Shown: positions 1-8,380, numbered from the stretch's first letter. The stretch: DNA of 64,000 bases from an uncultured Cellulosilyticum sp. (GCA_934725855.1 CAKVCL010000010.1:1-64000); one strand, 5' to 3'. Notes: generated by a model not told the origin, from the sequence alone. Made by a program: numbers and translations.

Positions 1-55
1 TATAACCCTTGAAGAACTTGTAAAAGACAATGAATTTAAAGATTTAGTTCAATAG
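1..55 (+). CDS. 3' end of an unidentified gene (partial)
   Basis: Only the last 17 codons lie in the window; the frame begins at base 2, ends in EFKDLVQ and stops with TAG at 53-55. The charged ending looks like a soluble protein, but nothing identifies the family. A TATAAT-like box at 74-79 follows and could serve the next gene. It could also be a chance open frame. Confidence 0.4.
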   Translation, partial: ITLEELVKDNEFKDLVQ

Positions 56-117
56 TTTTCTTGTAAAGTGGTGTATAATTAATAAAAAATTAGTAGAAAA
101 TAAAAAGGAGCATGTTT

Positions 118-336
118 ATGATTAGTTTACTGATAAATATTTTATTATTACCTTTTAAATTAGTTTGGATTTTAGCTGGACTTGTTTTTTCTTTATGTGG
201 CAAGTTAGTGACTGCTGGTATTGGTGTCGTTGTTATGCTAGTAGGACTCATTCTTTGTATCACTCTTATTGGCTTACCTTTAGGTATCATCTTACTGCTA
301 GTGGGACTTGTCCTTTGCTTTAAAGGCATTTTTTAG
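118..336 (+). CDS. Small hydrophobic membrane protein
   Basis: This 72-residue protein is almost entirely hydrophobic, with two to three membrane-spanning stretches separated by short Gly/Lys turns and no recognisable catalytic motif. Two in-frame ATGs exist, at 112 and 118. The Shine-Dalgarno AAGGAG at 105-110 lies one base from the first and seven from the second, so 118 is chosen. A TATAAT-like box at 74-79 may be the -10 element, but no good -35 was seen. It resembles the many small Firmicutes membrane proteins of unknown role. The gene ends 13 bases before a terminator shared with topB. Confidence 0.7.
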   Translation: MISLLINILLLPFKLVWILAGLVFSLCGKLVTAGIGVVVMLVGLILCITLIGLPLGIILLLVGLVLCFKGIF

Positions 337-349
337 TTTTATAATGACC

Positions 350-397
350 AAAGAGCTTATACGCCTTCCATATTACAAGGCGCATAAGCTCTTTTTT
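350..397. terminator. Bidirectional intrinsic terminator
   Basis: The arm at 350-367 pairs with the arm at 377-394, 18 bases with one mismatch, around a 9-nt loop. A T-run follows on the plus strand and an A-run precedes on the minus side. It serves the small membrane gene and topB, which converge here. Confidence 0.85.
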
Positions 398-2564
398 ATA
401 TAAATTCCATTCTCCAGTTAAAATAACCCGTTTCTTCATTTTTTTCATAAAACAAATAAGCTGCAAAGGTCGTTCCTTTTTTGCTTTTTAAATTTTTAAA
501 GCCTACCTTACCATTTTTAAGTAAAAGTTCTACCATTTGCCTTGTGACCTGCTTTCCCAAAGCCGCAATATATTTATCATTTTTCCATAGCGTATATTTA
601 CAACCCTTTTTCCAACCACTGCATCCGAAAGCTCTTTCTGTTTCAATAATGTCACTGCCGCAAAGTGGACATTTCCCTACACTTTCTTTTGAAAAGCTTG
701 GTCTTCCAAATCCACTCTCATCTTGCTTAATAGTTCCTACTGCTTCTGAAGTAAACTTTTTGATCATATCCAAAAACATTTCTTTTTGAAATTTACCTTT
801 TTCAATGTCCGACAATGTCTTTTCCAAGCGACCTGTGTATTCTAAGTCAAAAAGCTCTTTAACTGGGAAATACTCTACAAGTTTTTTACCTAACTCGGTA
901 CAAGTTAAGCTTTTCCCTTTGGCTGTAATATAACCTGCATCTTTTAGTTTCTTTATGGTTTCTGCTCTTGTTGCAGGCGTTCCAATGCTAAACCCACTTA
1001 AAATTGAAGCCATCATTTCTTCAGAGTCTTCTTCCCCTTTAAAAGCCTTTCCACAAGTTTCCATGATTTTAAGAAGCGTCTTTTCAGTATGCAGTTTAGG
1101 TGGCTTTCTTGTCACAGCATTAATATTTGTCTTTTCAATCTGCAATATTTCTTTTTCTACGACGTAAGGTAGTACTGTATCTTTGCTATCTGGCTTTTCA
1201 ATGATTTGCCAACCTTCTACAAGCTGCACTTTACCTCTTGCGATAAAATCACCTTTGACTTCTAATTCTACTATTTTAATGGTAATCTTTGTTTCTTCAA
1301 ACTCTGCTACTGGCATAAATTGCATGATAAATCGATTCTTAATCGCTTCATATACTATCATTTCATCTTGGGATAACCCTTTAGGCTTTATATAAGTTGG
1401 GCAGATCGCACTATGGCTTTCTACTTTACTATTATCAAAAATTCGCTTATGAGTTGCAAATTGAATTTGATTTTCATAAGGCAGGCCTACTTTTAATGTA
1501 TCTAATACTTTCTTGGTACGCTCTTTTAGGCTTTCTTCTAATGCCATACTCCCTGTTCTTGGATAAGTAATATATTTCTTTTCATAAAGCCCTTGTGCCA
1601 CTTTTAGCACCTTGTCAGAAGTCCATCCTTTGTATTTACTAGTTACATACCCTTGCAAATTAGAGAGATTAAAAAGAAGGGGTGCATACTCTTTTTTCTT
1701 TTCTACTTGTTTTTCAGCCACAATACCTTCTTTTCCTTTTATAAGGGCTTCAATTTTTTCTAGAATGGACCTATCTTCAAACTTCTCATTAGGTTTGCCT
1801 TCTTCATTTTTTTCATAGTAAGTGGCTTCAAATACTTCATTTTTTTCTGTTTTAAAGTGCGCTAGTAATTTGTAATACGTAGAGCTTTCAAAATCTGCAA
1901 TTTCCTTATCTCTATCATAAACAATTTTTAAAGTAGGTAATAAAACACGTCCAATGTTTAAAAGTTTTTTCTCTTCACGTCCATATTTAACAGTCGCCAC
2001 TGAGGTTAAATTAATCCCAATAATCCAATCTGCCCATTGCCTTCCCATCCCAGCATCTTGAAGAGATTGCATTTCTTCATTAGGCTTTAGTTTTGCCATC
2101 CCTTTTTTAACTTCTTCTGGCGTCCATTCATTGAGCAAAATACGAAAAATAGGCTTGCCTTGTTTTAAGTATAAGAAAATTTCATCCGCAATGACTTGAC
2201 CTTCCCTATCATAGTCTGTTGCCGAAATCACTCCATCTACATCATCTCTTGCAATAAGCTGCCTAATAATTTGAATCTGTTTATTAGCCCCTTGATCCAT
2301 AGCTGATTTATCTTTTGAATCGGATTTAACTTTATATTTAAATGACTCAGGAATAAATGGAAACTTTTCTAATTCCCATTTTTTCATATTCTCGTCATAA
2401 TCTTTGGCATCATATAATTGAAGCAAATGGCCAAAAGCCCAAGTAATTAAATATTGCTCGCCTTCATAATACCCGTCTTGTCTTGTTTTGATATTAAAAG
2501 CATCGGCAATATTTTTAGCTACAGAAGGTTTTTCCGCAATAATTACTTTTTTCATAATCGTCAT
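396..2564 (-). CDS. topB: DNA topoisomerase III
   Basis: Type IA topoisomerase that cuts one DNA strand through a tyrosine link and decatenates DNA during replication and recombination. The N-terminal TOPRIM domain shows EKPSVA at residues 11-16 and the metal triad in TDYDREG (D117, D119, E121). The active-site tyrosine is Y334 in YITYPRTGS. The C-terminus carries a four-cysteine zinc-finger-like segment beginning CPLCGSD, around residues 635-660. The length of 722 aa is usual for TopB. Two starts are possible: Met1 lies 3-4 nt from AGGAG and Met4 about 12 nt from it. The gene is transcribed alone and ends at the terminator shared with the small membrane gene. Confidence 0.96.
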   Translation of the reverse strand: MTIMKKVIIAEKPSVAKNIADAFNIKTRQDGYYEGEQYLITWAFGHLLQLYDAKDYDENMKKWELEKFPFIPESFKYKVKSDSKDKSAMDQGANKQIQIIRQLIARDDVDGVISATDYDREGQVIADEIFLYLKQGKPIFRILLNEWTPEEVKKGMAKLKPNEEMQSLQDAGMGRQWADWIIGINLTSVATVKYGREEKKLLNIGRVLLPTLKIVYDRDKEIADFESSTYYKLLAHFKTEKNEVFEATYYEKNEEGKPNEKFEDRSILEKIEALIKGKEGIVAEKQVEKKKEYAPLLFNLSNLQGYVTSKYKGWTSDKVLKVAQGLYEKKYITYPRTGSMALEESLKERTKKVLDTLKVGLPYENQIQFATHKRIFDNSKVESHSAICPTYIKPKGLSQDEMIVYEAIKNRFIMQFMPVAEFEETKITIKIVELEVKGDFIARGKVQLVEGWQIIEKPDSKDTVLPYVVEKEILQIEKTNINAVTRKPPKLHTEKTLLKIMETCGKAFKGEEDSEEMMASILSGFSIGTPATRAETIKKLKDAGYITAKGKSLTCTELGKKLVEYFPVKELFDLEYTGRLEKTLSDIEKGKFQKEMFLDMIKKFTSEAVGTIKQDESGFGRPSFSKESVGKCPLCGSDIIETERAFGCSGWKKGCKYTLWKNDKYIAALGKQVTRQMVELLLKNGKVGFKNLKSKKGTTFAAYLFYEKNEETGYFNWRMEFI

Positions 2565-2660
2565 TTTCTCCTAACATATAAAATAGACACAACGCCTTTC
2601 ATTGTGCCTCCTTCTCTTGCCTTATATTTTTTAATAGTATACCATAAAAAAGCGCAAAAA

Positions 2661-2691
2661 TATACAGGAAGACTTCATATAAGCCTTCCTG
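2661..2691 (-). terminator. Intrinsic terminator of the acidic membrane protein gene
   Basis: The perfect heptamers at 2665-2671 and 2685-2691 form the outer stem, extended by an inner CTT/AAG pairing. On the minus strand the stem is followed by a T-rich tail. It lies just after the stop at 2699. Confidence 0.7.
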
Positions 2692-2698
2692 CTTAAAA

Positions 2699-3082
2699 CT
2701 ATTTATCTTCTTTCTCTGTTTGATCAGCGTCTGCTTCTTCCTTAGTTTCTTCCTCTTTAGCTTCTGCTTCATCTTCTTCTTTCATAAAATCATTAATCTT
2801 TACATATTCAACCTGCTTATCATCATCCTCACCATCTTCATAAATGCTTTCATCGAAATCTTCAAGCTCATCATCTAACTCTTCAAAATCATCATCAATA
2901 TATTCATATTCATCGTCTAAATCTTTTTCTCTCTTTTTAGCTAACCAGACAATCAAACCAATAAGCGCGGCAATAACACTTACCCCAATTATAGCCCATT
3001 TCGCTTTTTTAGCTTCTTCCTCTTTCATCATGCATTTTACTTCCTCAATGGTTAATGGAAAATCTCTAAATCGCTCTCTCAT
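2699..3082 (-). CDS. Acidic single-span membrane protein, unknown function
   Basis: This 127-residue protein has a short basic N-terminus, one membrane span at about residues 28-48 followed by KKRE, then a very acidic tail of about 75 residues rich in D, E and Y and ending in KEDK. The tail is low-complexity and probably unstructured in the cytoplasm. I recognise no family. The start is supported by AAGGAGAGGG ahead of the ATG. A TATAAT box at 3160-3165 on this strand could be its -10. It is a single-gene unit with its own terminator. The serine-rich plus-strand frame across it is only its shadow. Confidence 0.7.
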   Translation of the reverse strand: MRERFRDFPLTIEEVKCMMKEEEAKKAKWAIIGVSVIAALIGLIVWLAKKREKDLDDEYEYIDDDFEELDDELEDFDESIYEDGEDDDKQVEYVKINDFMKEEDEAEAKEEETKEEADADQTEKEDK

Positions 3083-3132
3083 TTTTACCCTCTCCTTTTC
3101 ACTTTAAAAGCTTTCACTATTTTTTGTACAGT

Positions 3133-3175
3133 ACTACTATTTTATCGTATTTGGTTTAAATTATACCATAGTAGT
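3133..3175 (-). promoter_or_regulatory. Putative promoter with flanking inverted repeat; rest of 3083-3450 intergenic
   Basis: ACTACTAT at 3133-3140 is the exact reverse complement of ATAGTAGT at 3168-3175, and the 27-nt spacer holds a TATAAT (3160-3165) on the minus strand. This could be an operator pair for the acidic membrane protein gene. The rest of 3083-3450 is AT-rich non-coding DNA upstream of hcp, where I could not assign a convincing promoter. Confidence 0.35.
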
Positions 3176-3450
3176 TCACACTTCACTTATGTTAGTATGT
3201 ACTCTATTTACCTTTTATCTATCACTACTACCTAAGCTTATTATAACATTTTTATCCTATGTATCAATGCAGTCCTCATGATTTTTTCATAGGCTACACT
3301 TCCTATTTTAAATTTGCTTCTTTTTTATAGCATACTCCTTAAACATGTCGAAATTATGTTGTTCATCAAAATATTATTCTTACATATATTTCCCCCATTT
3401 TGAAATACTAGTATCAAATAACTAACAAAGACTAAAAGGAGATTACATTT

Positions 3451-5106
3451 ATGGATTATCCAATGTTCTGTTATCAGTGCGAACAAACTGCTGGTGGAAA
3501 AGGTTGTACCAAAATGGGGATATGTGGTAAAACGCCCGAGGTTGCCAATTTACAAGACCTGCTGATTTATCAACTTAAAGGCATTAGCTGTTACGCTGAG
3601 CCTCTTATTGAAAAAGATGAACTCATCGATAAAGAAGTCGTTCGTTTTGTTGAAAACTCATTATTTACCACTTTGACTAATGTCAACTTCGACGTTGAAG
3701 CGCACATTTCTCTTCTTAAAGAATCTCAGCAAATCAAAGAACGTATGCGCCAAATGGCCCCTGCTAATATTCAATATCCTGAATTTGCTACTTATAATCT
3801 AAGTTCTACCAAACAGCAAATGCTAGAAGATGCCAAACGTGCGGGGATTATGTTTGATAAAGATTTAGACGAGGATATTCGTTCCCTTAGACAAACCATT
3901 ATTTATGGATTAAAAGGTATCAGTGCCTATGGTCATCAAGCTCGTTTTCTAAACTATTGGAATGACCAAGTCGACCAATTTTACTTTAGAGCCCTTGCCA
4001 TTACTACAAAAGATGATATTTCTGTAAAAGAAATGATTCGTTGGGTGATGCGTACAGGGGATATGAGTATTCAAGTCATGAAAACACTGGATGATGCCAA
4101 TACACAGTCCTTTAAAAACCCTTCCCCTCACTCTGTTAATGTGCATATCAAAAAAGGTCCATTTATCATTGTATCTGGACATGATTTAAAAGACCTTTAT
4201 ATGCTCCTTGAACAAACCGAAGGTAAAGGCATTAATATTTATACACATGGCGAAATGCTTCCTGCTCACGGTTATCCCGAACTTAAGAAGTTCAAGCATC
4301 TTGTTGGGAATTATGGCGGGGCATGGCAAGATCAACAATCCCAATTTGATGGTATACCTGGATGCATCTTAATGACCACTAACTGCCTGATGAGACCTCG
4401 TGAAACTTATAAAGATCGTATTTTTAGTACTAACGTCGTAGGTTGGGATGGCATTCAGTTTATTCCTAAACAACCTGATGGCACCAAAGATTTTACCCCT
4501 ATCATTAATAAAGCATTAGAACTTGGCGGCTTTACAGAAGATCAAGAACCACATGAAATATTAGTTGGTTTTGGTCATCATGCGACGCTTTCTCATGCAG
4601 AAGCCATTGTGAATGCTGTGCATAATGGCGATATCCGCCACTTCTTCGTTATTGGCGGTTGTGATGGCGCTAGACCAGGACGTAATTACTATACTGAATT
4701 TGCAAAAAAAGTACCTGACGACTGCGTTATCTTAACACTAGCTTGCGGTAAATATCGCTTCAATAAATTAGAATTCGGCACTGTTGCAGGCCTTCCAAGA
4801 CTTCTTGACGTGGGGCAATGCAATGACGTTTATTCTGCTGTAAAGATTGCTACTGCTTTGGCTGATGCTTTCCAAACCGATGTAAACGGCTTGCCACTTT
4901 CTATTATTTTATCTTGGTATGAACAAAAAGCCGTAGCCGACTTACTTGCACTTTTATCATTAGGGGTTAAAAACATCTATCTTGGGCCAACACTTCCTGC
5001 ATTTATTAGCCCGCGGGTGCTTCAATACCTTATTGATACCTTTAACCTTACTCCAATCAGCACACCAGATGAAGATTTAAAGACTACCCTAAAGCAAAGG
5101 CTTTAA
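3451..5106 (+). CDS. hcp: Hydroxylamine reductase (hybrid cluster protein), class I
   Basis: Cytoplasmic Fe-S enzyme of the prismane family, linked to hydroxylamine or NO detoxification in anaerobes. The N-terminus shows C7-x2-C10-x8-C19-x5-C25, the [4Fe-4S] ligand pattern of class I Hcp from strict anaerobes. The hybrid-cluster domains follow with conserved stretches such as SGHDLKDL, THGEMLPAHGYP, GGCDGARPGR and LACGKYRFN. The length of 551 aa is normal for class I. AAAAGGAG precedes the ATG at good spacing. No reductase gene (hcr) is adjacent. It is monocistronic, followed by a clear terminator. Confidence 0.97.
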   Translation: MDYPMFCYQCEQTAGGKGCTKMGICGKTPEVANLQDLLIYQLKGISCYAEPLIEKDELIDKEVVRFVENSLFTTLTNVNFDVEAHISLLKESQQIKERMRQMAPANIQYPEFATYNLSSTKQQMLEDAKRAGIMFDKDLDEDIRSLRQTIIYGLKGISAYGHQARFLNYWNDQVDQFYFRALAITTKDDISVKEMIRWVMRTGDMSIQVMKTLDDANTQSFKNPSPHSVNVHIKKGPFIIVSGHDLKDLYMLLEQTEGKGINIYTHGEMLPAHGYPELKKFKHLVGNYGGAWQDQQSQFDGIPGCILMTTNCLMRPRETYKDRIFSTNVVGWDGIQFIPKQPDGTKDFTPIINKALELGGFTEDQEPHEILVGFGHHATLSHAEAIVNAVHNGDIRHFFVIGGCDGARPGRNYYTEFAKKVPDDCVILTLACGKYRFNKLEFGTVAGLPRLLDVGQCNDVYSAVKIATALADAFQTDVNGLPLSIILSWYEQKAVADLLALLSLGVKNIYLGPTLPAFISPRVLQYLIDTFNLTPISTPDEDLKTTLKQRL

Positions 5107-5138
5107 ATCATACCATTCATGCCATGCGTTATAACTCA

Positions 5139-5178
5139 AAAGAGGAACCACAAAATCATTTTGCAGTTCCTCTTTATC
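5139..5178 (+). terminator. Intrinsic terminator after hcp
   Basis: The perfect 10-base arms at 5139-5148 and 5166-5175 are AAAGAGGAAC and its complement. The flanking A and T runs mean it may work in both directions. Confidence 0.8.
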
Positions 5179-5223
5179 CTTCCGCTTTAATACGTCCCTA
5201 CGAAATTTTAAACATTGATTTCT

Positions 5224-5898
5224 CTAAAATGAAATAGCATGCCAATTGATTCGCAATATATTATCAAGTATATTAGCAATTATCATTGTAATGTAAAAAC
5301 AAAATAGGGTAAGAAAGCTATATCCACATATTTTACTTATAGACATGTCTTTCCTTATCTTTCTATAGATACAAATCATACACCCAATAGAAATTGAAAT
5401 TGATACAAATGCTGGGAAATATATTAGATATGAACACCCTGTTGCCTTTACCAAACAAATTCCGGTTCCATATTCATCTTCATTATGAATCCTGCCAGTA
5501 AACAATGGTACTAAAATTACATACAAACAAGGGATTAATCTCATCATACTATTGGTAATAGCAATTCCCAACACAACTAACTTTCCTTTCCCCTTTATTT
5601 TATAAAACAAAACACTCCCTATGATCGCTAATATAAGAGTTATTGGAACTCCAAAATCTAATAAGCTATCTGACACTGCACTATATTCTTCTCGAAAATT
5701 CACATCTCTTGGATATTTATTAATGTCGCCTACACGATTAAATCCAGTACTGCATTCTACACCCCTTAACGCGTTTGCAAATCCATGTCCTATTTCATGT
5801 ATAAAAATTGAGCTTAGAAAAATAATAATGCATAATGTGCACCACAGTAAAATATGATTTATATTAATTATTTTTTTCCTTTCGGTGTCCTTATTCAT
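5224..5898 (-). CDS. Putative membrane metalloprotease-like protein (HExxH)
   Basis: This 224-residue protein has about five to six hydrophobic segments. HEIGH, a HExxH zinc-binding motif, sits within or just after the first membrane helix (about residues 34-38), as in intramembrane metalloproteases of the M50 or M79-like type. A polar loop of about 40 residues follows, then hydrophobic helices. A later Asp sits in ANILDN, but I cannot confirm the NxxPxxxxD third-ligand motif of M50. GGGGG precedes the ATG. It lies in the accessory patch next to a putative lipoprotein on the same strand. Protease function is inferred from the motif only. Confidence 0.6.
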   Translation of the reverse strand: MNKDTERKKIININHILLWCTLCIIIFLSSIFIHEIGHGFANALRGVECSTGFNRVGDINKYPRDVNFREEYSAVSDSLLDFGVPITLILAIIGSVLFYKIKGKGKLVVLGIAITNSMMRLIPCLYVILVPLFTGRIHNEDEYGTGICLVKATGCSYLIYFPAFVSISISIGCMICIYRKIRKDMSISKICGYSFLTLFCFYITMIIANILDNILRINWHAISF

Positions 5899-5975
5899 TT
5901 TATTTTGCCCCCACTTCGCTATCAGTCTTTTATATTCTTATTGCTAATAACTATTTATTTTCATTGAAGAACGGT

Positions 5976-6497
5976 TTACATGCCAATTTTTTTAAATTTA
6001 CCACAAGGAATTGTAATGTCAAATTTAACTTTGCAGTCCTTGCCAGCTACCATTTTCAATCTATTAGTTCCCTTTTTAATTTGCAGGTTACTTGTGGCAT
6101 AATCCGTAAAAGTAGCATTCTCACTTCTCTCTACAACATTAGTAAGTGATCCATCAGGAGAAATTAAAACTAATTTTACCCTTCCCTTACTGGCATTTAA
6201 TAAATAGGTCATTTCCAATTCCATATCTTCCGTTGCTTCATAACTCCAAATGGTATCCATTCCCTCAAACTTTTCTATTTCACCAGTAAATTTTTCTCCC
6301 TCTATAGCCTGTGTAACATTAGTAAGGTTATAAGCATTTGAAGTACTAGAAATTTGCTCATCAGAATCATAAATAGATGTGATATAAGAACAACCTGTAA
6401 TCAATATTGCTATAAGGAATAAAATGCCTATATAGACTTTATACCCCCTGTGTGTTAAATTAGCTTCTAATATAGTAAATTTATTTTCCATAATCAC
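5976..6497 (-). CDS. Putative lipoprotein, unknown function
   Basis: This 173-residue protein has a hydrophobic segment at about residues 22-36 ending LITGC, a plausible lipobox, though the 20-odd residues ahead of it are long for a signal peptide. The exported part has no known motif. It contains a region that reads like a beta-rich domain (SPDGSLTNVV, GTNRLKMVAG). The start is GTG at 6497, 10 nt from a GGAGG; ATG at 6491 is the alternative. That GGAGG lies inside the upstream broken ORF, whose last codons overlap this gene, suggesting former translational coupling. Confidence 0.55.
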   Translation of the reverse strand: MIMENKFTILEANLTHRGYKVYIGILFLIAILITGCSYITSIYDSDEQISSTSNAYNLTNVTQAIEGEKFTGEIEKFEGMDTIWSYEATEDMELEMTYLLNASKGRVKLVLISPDGSLTNVVERSENATFTDYATSNLQIKKGTNRLKMVAGKDCKVKFDITIPCGKFKKIGM

Positions 6498-6663
6498 TCA
6501 CTCTCGACCTCCGATTTATTAACGTAATCTTCACATGCTCGTTACCTTTTGCTTCAGTTCTTTGAATCAAGTAATCTGTGTATTCAGATTTTGACATATG
6601 ATAAGTTGCAAATTTTTCAGATTGTATTCCAAATCATTTTCTTACTGTATCTAAATTACCCAT
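6481..6663 (-). pseudogene. Small ORF interrupted by an in-frame TGA
   Basis: A good ribosome site (GGAGG, 7-nt spacer) precedes ATG at 6663. The frame reads nine codons (MGNLDTVRK), meets TGA at 6634-6636, then stays open for 50 more codons to TAA at 6481-6483. The downstream part (FGIQSEKFATYHMSKSEY...) looks like real protein, and the frame overlaps the start of the next gene. The simplest reading is a nonsense mutation in a small gene. Re-initiation at an internal Met is possible. No family is recognised. Confidence 0.5.
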
Positions 6664-6682
6664 ATCATTACCTCCACAAATA

Positions 6683-7348
6683 CTAATTTGCATAAATCAT
6701 TTGTATTTTGTTCTTAATTCTGATTGCTGCCTCAATGTGCATAATCCAGTGTCTAGATAGTGGCATCTGAATAAGTCCTTTTACATCCTTATTACACCAG
6801 TATTCAATTAACCATATTGCATTTTGATCATTGCTTACAACATTTAAATGGCCTATTTGACCCTTATCTAACTCATTAAATTTTGTTTTTAAATCTGAAT
6901 AATCTATTTCTGTCAGCCACTTATCTGTGTTGGTTTTTACCGCACAAATATACTCATACAAAACATTTATATCTAACATTTTTGAAAAATCCGCAATCTG
7001 CTCCTTTACCAATTCATTTCCTGTTGTAATAATAGAAGCATTCATTCTTTCTTTATAGTTTCCCATAAAAAATATCTGCTCATCTTTCTTTATCAACGTA
7101 TGAGTCACAATATCTTCAATACGAAATATATGCCACAAAGAATACGCTATTGTTTTACTATGATACCCATCTGCATTTATAAATGGAATAGCTGAGAAGT
7201 CTTGTACTCTTAATTCATCTCTCCATGAAAGCATTTCCTTCATAAGTACCTCTCGCAGTGCCAAAAGCTCATTTATCCCATCTTTAAATGTTGCTTTCTT
7301 CAATAACTGTTGGACCCGTTTATTTTTTTCTGACCACTCTTTGTTCAT
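6683..7348 (-). CDS. DinB-like (YfiT/DinB superfamily) protein
   Basis: This 221-residue helical protein resembles the DinB/YfiT four-helix-bundle superfamily, whose members bind a divalent metal and include thiol-dependent transferases. The relevant stretches are SLWHIFRIEDIVTH near residue 72 and RHWIMHIEAAIRIK near residue 202, which place histidines as in DinB metal sites. GGGGAG precedes the ATG. It heads a possible run on the minus strand with the broken ORF, the lipoprotein and the HExxH protein. The substrate cannot be inferred. Confidence 0.6.
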   Translation of the reverse strand: MNKEWSEKNKRVQQLLKKATFKDGINELLALREVLMKEMLSWRDELRVQDFSAIPFINADGYHSKTIAYSLWHIFRIEDIVTHTLIKKDEQIFFMGNYKERMNASIITTGNELVKEQIADFSKMLDINVLYEYICAVKTNTDKWLTEIDYSDLKTKFNELDKGQIGHLNVVSNDQNAIWLIEYWCNKDVKGLIQMPLSRHWIMHIEAAIRIKNKIQMIYAN

Positions 7349-7625
7349 TAGTTCGCTCCCCTAAGAATTTTAATTTATCAATCCACCATACTAGTATCAC
7401 TTATTTATGTGTAAGATTGTTTTAATTCTACATATCTATTTTCAAAATGAAACCCTATTAAATTACCTTTTTTATGTATTCTATCTATTCCCACTAGATA
7501 AAAATATCGAATACAATAACTGAGTTTATAAAATATAAAATTTAAAAATTTTGATTCTGTCGTGACTTTATATTTTTTATTGCATCTATATATACGAAAA
7601 CACATTTACAAAGGAGGCTATTCTT

Positions 7626-7778
7626 ATGAATAACTACGAATACGCAAAACTAATCAAAAAAAATGTAAAATTTCTATCTCAACCTTATGAAATTCTTACC
7701 GGAATGGCTGTTGAATTTGAAGATCCTTTCGGTAATCGATTAGGAATAACGGATTATTCCAAAAAAGCTCAATTATAA
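7626..7778 (+). pseudogene. C-terminal fragment of a VOC (glyoxalase-like) protein
   Basis: This 50-codon frame reads like the final third of a glyoxalase/bleomycin-resistance (VOC) protein: EYAKLIKKNVKFLSQP, then GMAVEFEDPFGNRLGI, the typical last strands with the metal-ligand Glu. A full VOC protein is 120-150 residues, so the N-terminal half is missing. Yet an excellent AAAGGAGG lies 8 nt before the ATG, so the fragment may still be translated. It is probably a deletion remnant in the decayed patch. Confidence 0.6.
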
Positions 7779-7785
7779 CTAGCTT

Positions 7786-7810
7786 AGGAGAATCTCCCTC
7801 AGATTCTCCT
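7786..7810. terminator. Terminator-like hairpin after the VOC fragment
   Basis: The perfect 10-base arms AGGAGAATCT (7786-7795) and its complement (7801-7810) enclose a 5-nt loop. The T-tail is weak, so termination is likely but not certain. Confidence 0.5.
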
Positions 7811-7820
7811 TATACTCATT

Positions 7821-7937
7821 ATGTGCCTCATTTATGAATGCAAAGATTGCAACACATGTACCCTAAAAGAAAAATGTACACATACAAAAGGTAATCGAAG
7901 AATACAAGTTTCTAAAACCTTCATAACGAAACATTGA
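7821..7937 (+). pseudogene. IS1182-like transposase remnant
   Basis: The frame reads YECKDCNTCTLKEKC followed by THTKGNRRIQV and stops at TGA 7935-7937. Cys-x2-Cys-x2-Cys-x5-Cys followed by a KGNRxIQV stretch is the cysteine-rich region near the C-terminus of IS1182-family transposases. Only about 35 residues remain, with no catalytic DDE part or inverted repeats visible. It is a dead fragment, and the minus-strand frame over it is a shadow. Confidence 0.6.
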
Positions 7938-7978
7938 CTGACTACTTTTTCAAATTCTTCTTTAGACATCTTTGCCAT
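7832..7978 (-). pseudogene. Truncated 5' end of an unknown gene abutting the IS remnant
   Basis: ATG at 7978 has AAGGGGG 8 nt upstream and begins MAKMSKEEFEKVVSQ, a plausible cytoplasmic N-terminus. After about 15 codons (near 7936) the frame runs antisense through the transposase fragment and turns into Cys/Phe-rich nonsense. The original gene seems to have been cut off where the IS remnant begins. The identity is unknown. Confidence 0.35.
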
Positions 7979-8099
7979 ATTCACATCCCCCTTCAAACTA
8001 TCAACTAAAAATAATAAAGCTATAAAGCATTTATCCATCTAACAGTATATACCTTCAATAACATTCTGTAAATTTTATCTAATGTAACGGGGACATCAC

Positions 8100-8342
8100 A
8101 TGTTAGAGCTCAAATATTATTCTGTCCAAGAAATTCAAAATTTAAAAGATTTCTTTTTGGTTTCTTATGTTATTATTGATGCCATTTACCATAAAATCAT
8201 TCCTGACCATATACGCTTTAGACGCAATTATTCACAATCTAACTTGTCAGATAAGGAAATTATAACTATTGCTATAGTTGGTGAAATTCATAGTATTTCA
8301 TCATTCTTTTTAGTTGCCATTTTGTTTTCTATCTCTTCTTAA
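8100..8342 (+). pseudogene. IS982-like transposase remnant (N-terminal)
   Basis: About 60 residues match the usual start of IS982-family transposases: a QNLKDFFLVSYVIIDAIYHK region, RRNYSQSNLSDKEIITIAIVGE, and so on. After IVGE the homology ends and the frame runs into unrelated sequence (IHSISSFFLV) before stopping. A full transposase is near 290 residues, so the DDE core is gone. GGGG lies shortly before the ATG. This is the second mobile-element fragment in the patch. Confidence 0.65.
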
Positions 8343-8343
8343 C

Positions 8344-8380
8344 GTAAAAAAAATAAGCTCAAAACCTAAGTCTTGAACTT
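8344..8380 (-). terminator. Intrinsic terminator after metA
   Basis: On the minus strand AAGTTCAA (from 8373-8380) pairs with TTTGAGCTT (from 8355-8363), with one wobble, and is followed by a run of T residues (A-run on plus). It lies 50 nt after the metA stop. Confidence 0.75.

Noticed and set aside
2844..3107. Serine-rich plus-strand frame
   Set aside because: It is the antisense of the acidic tail encoded on the minus strand.
7405..7605. 66-codon minus-strand frame
   Set aside because: It has no Shine-Dalgarno before its ATG, no family match, and lies antisense to the region leading into the VOC fragment.
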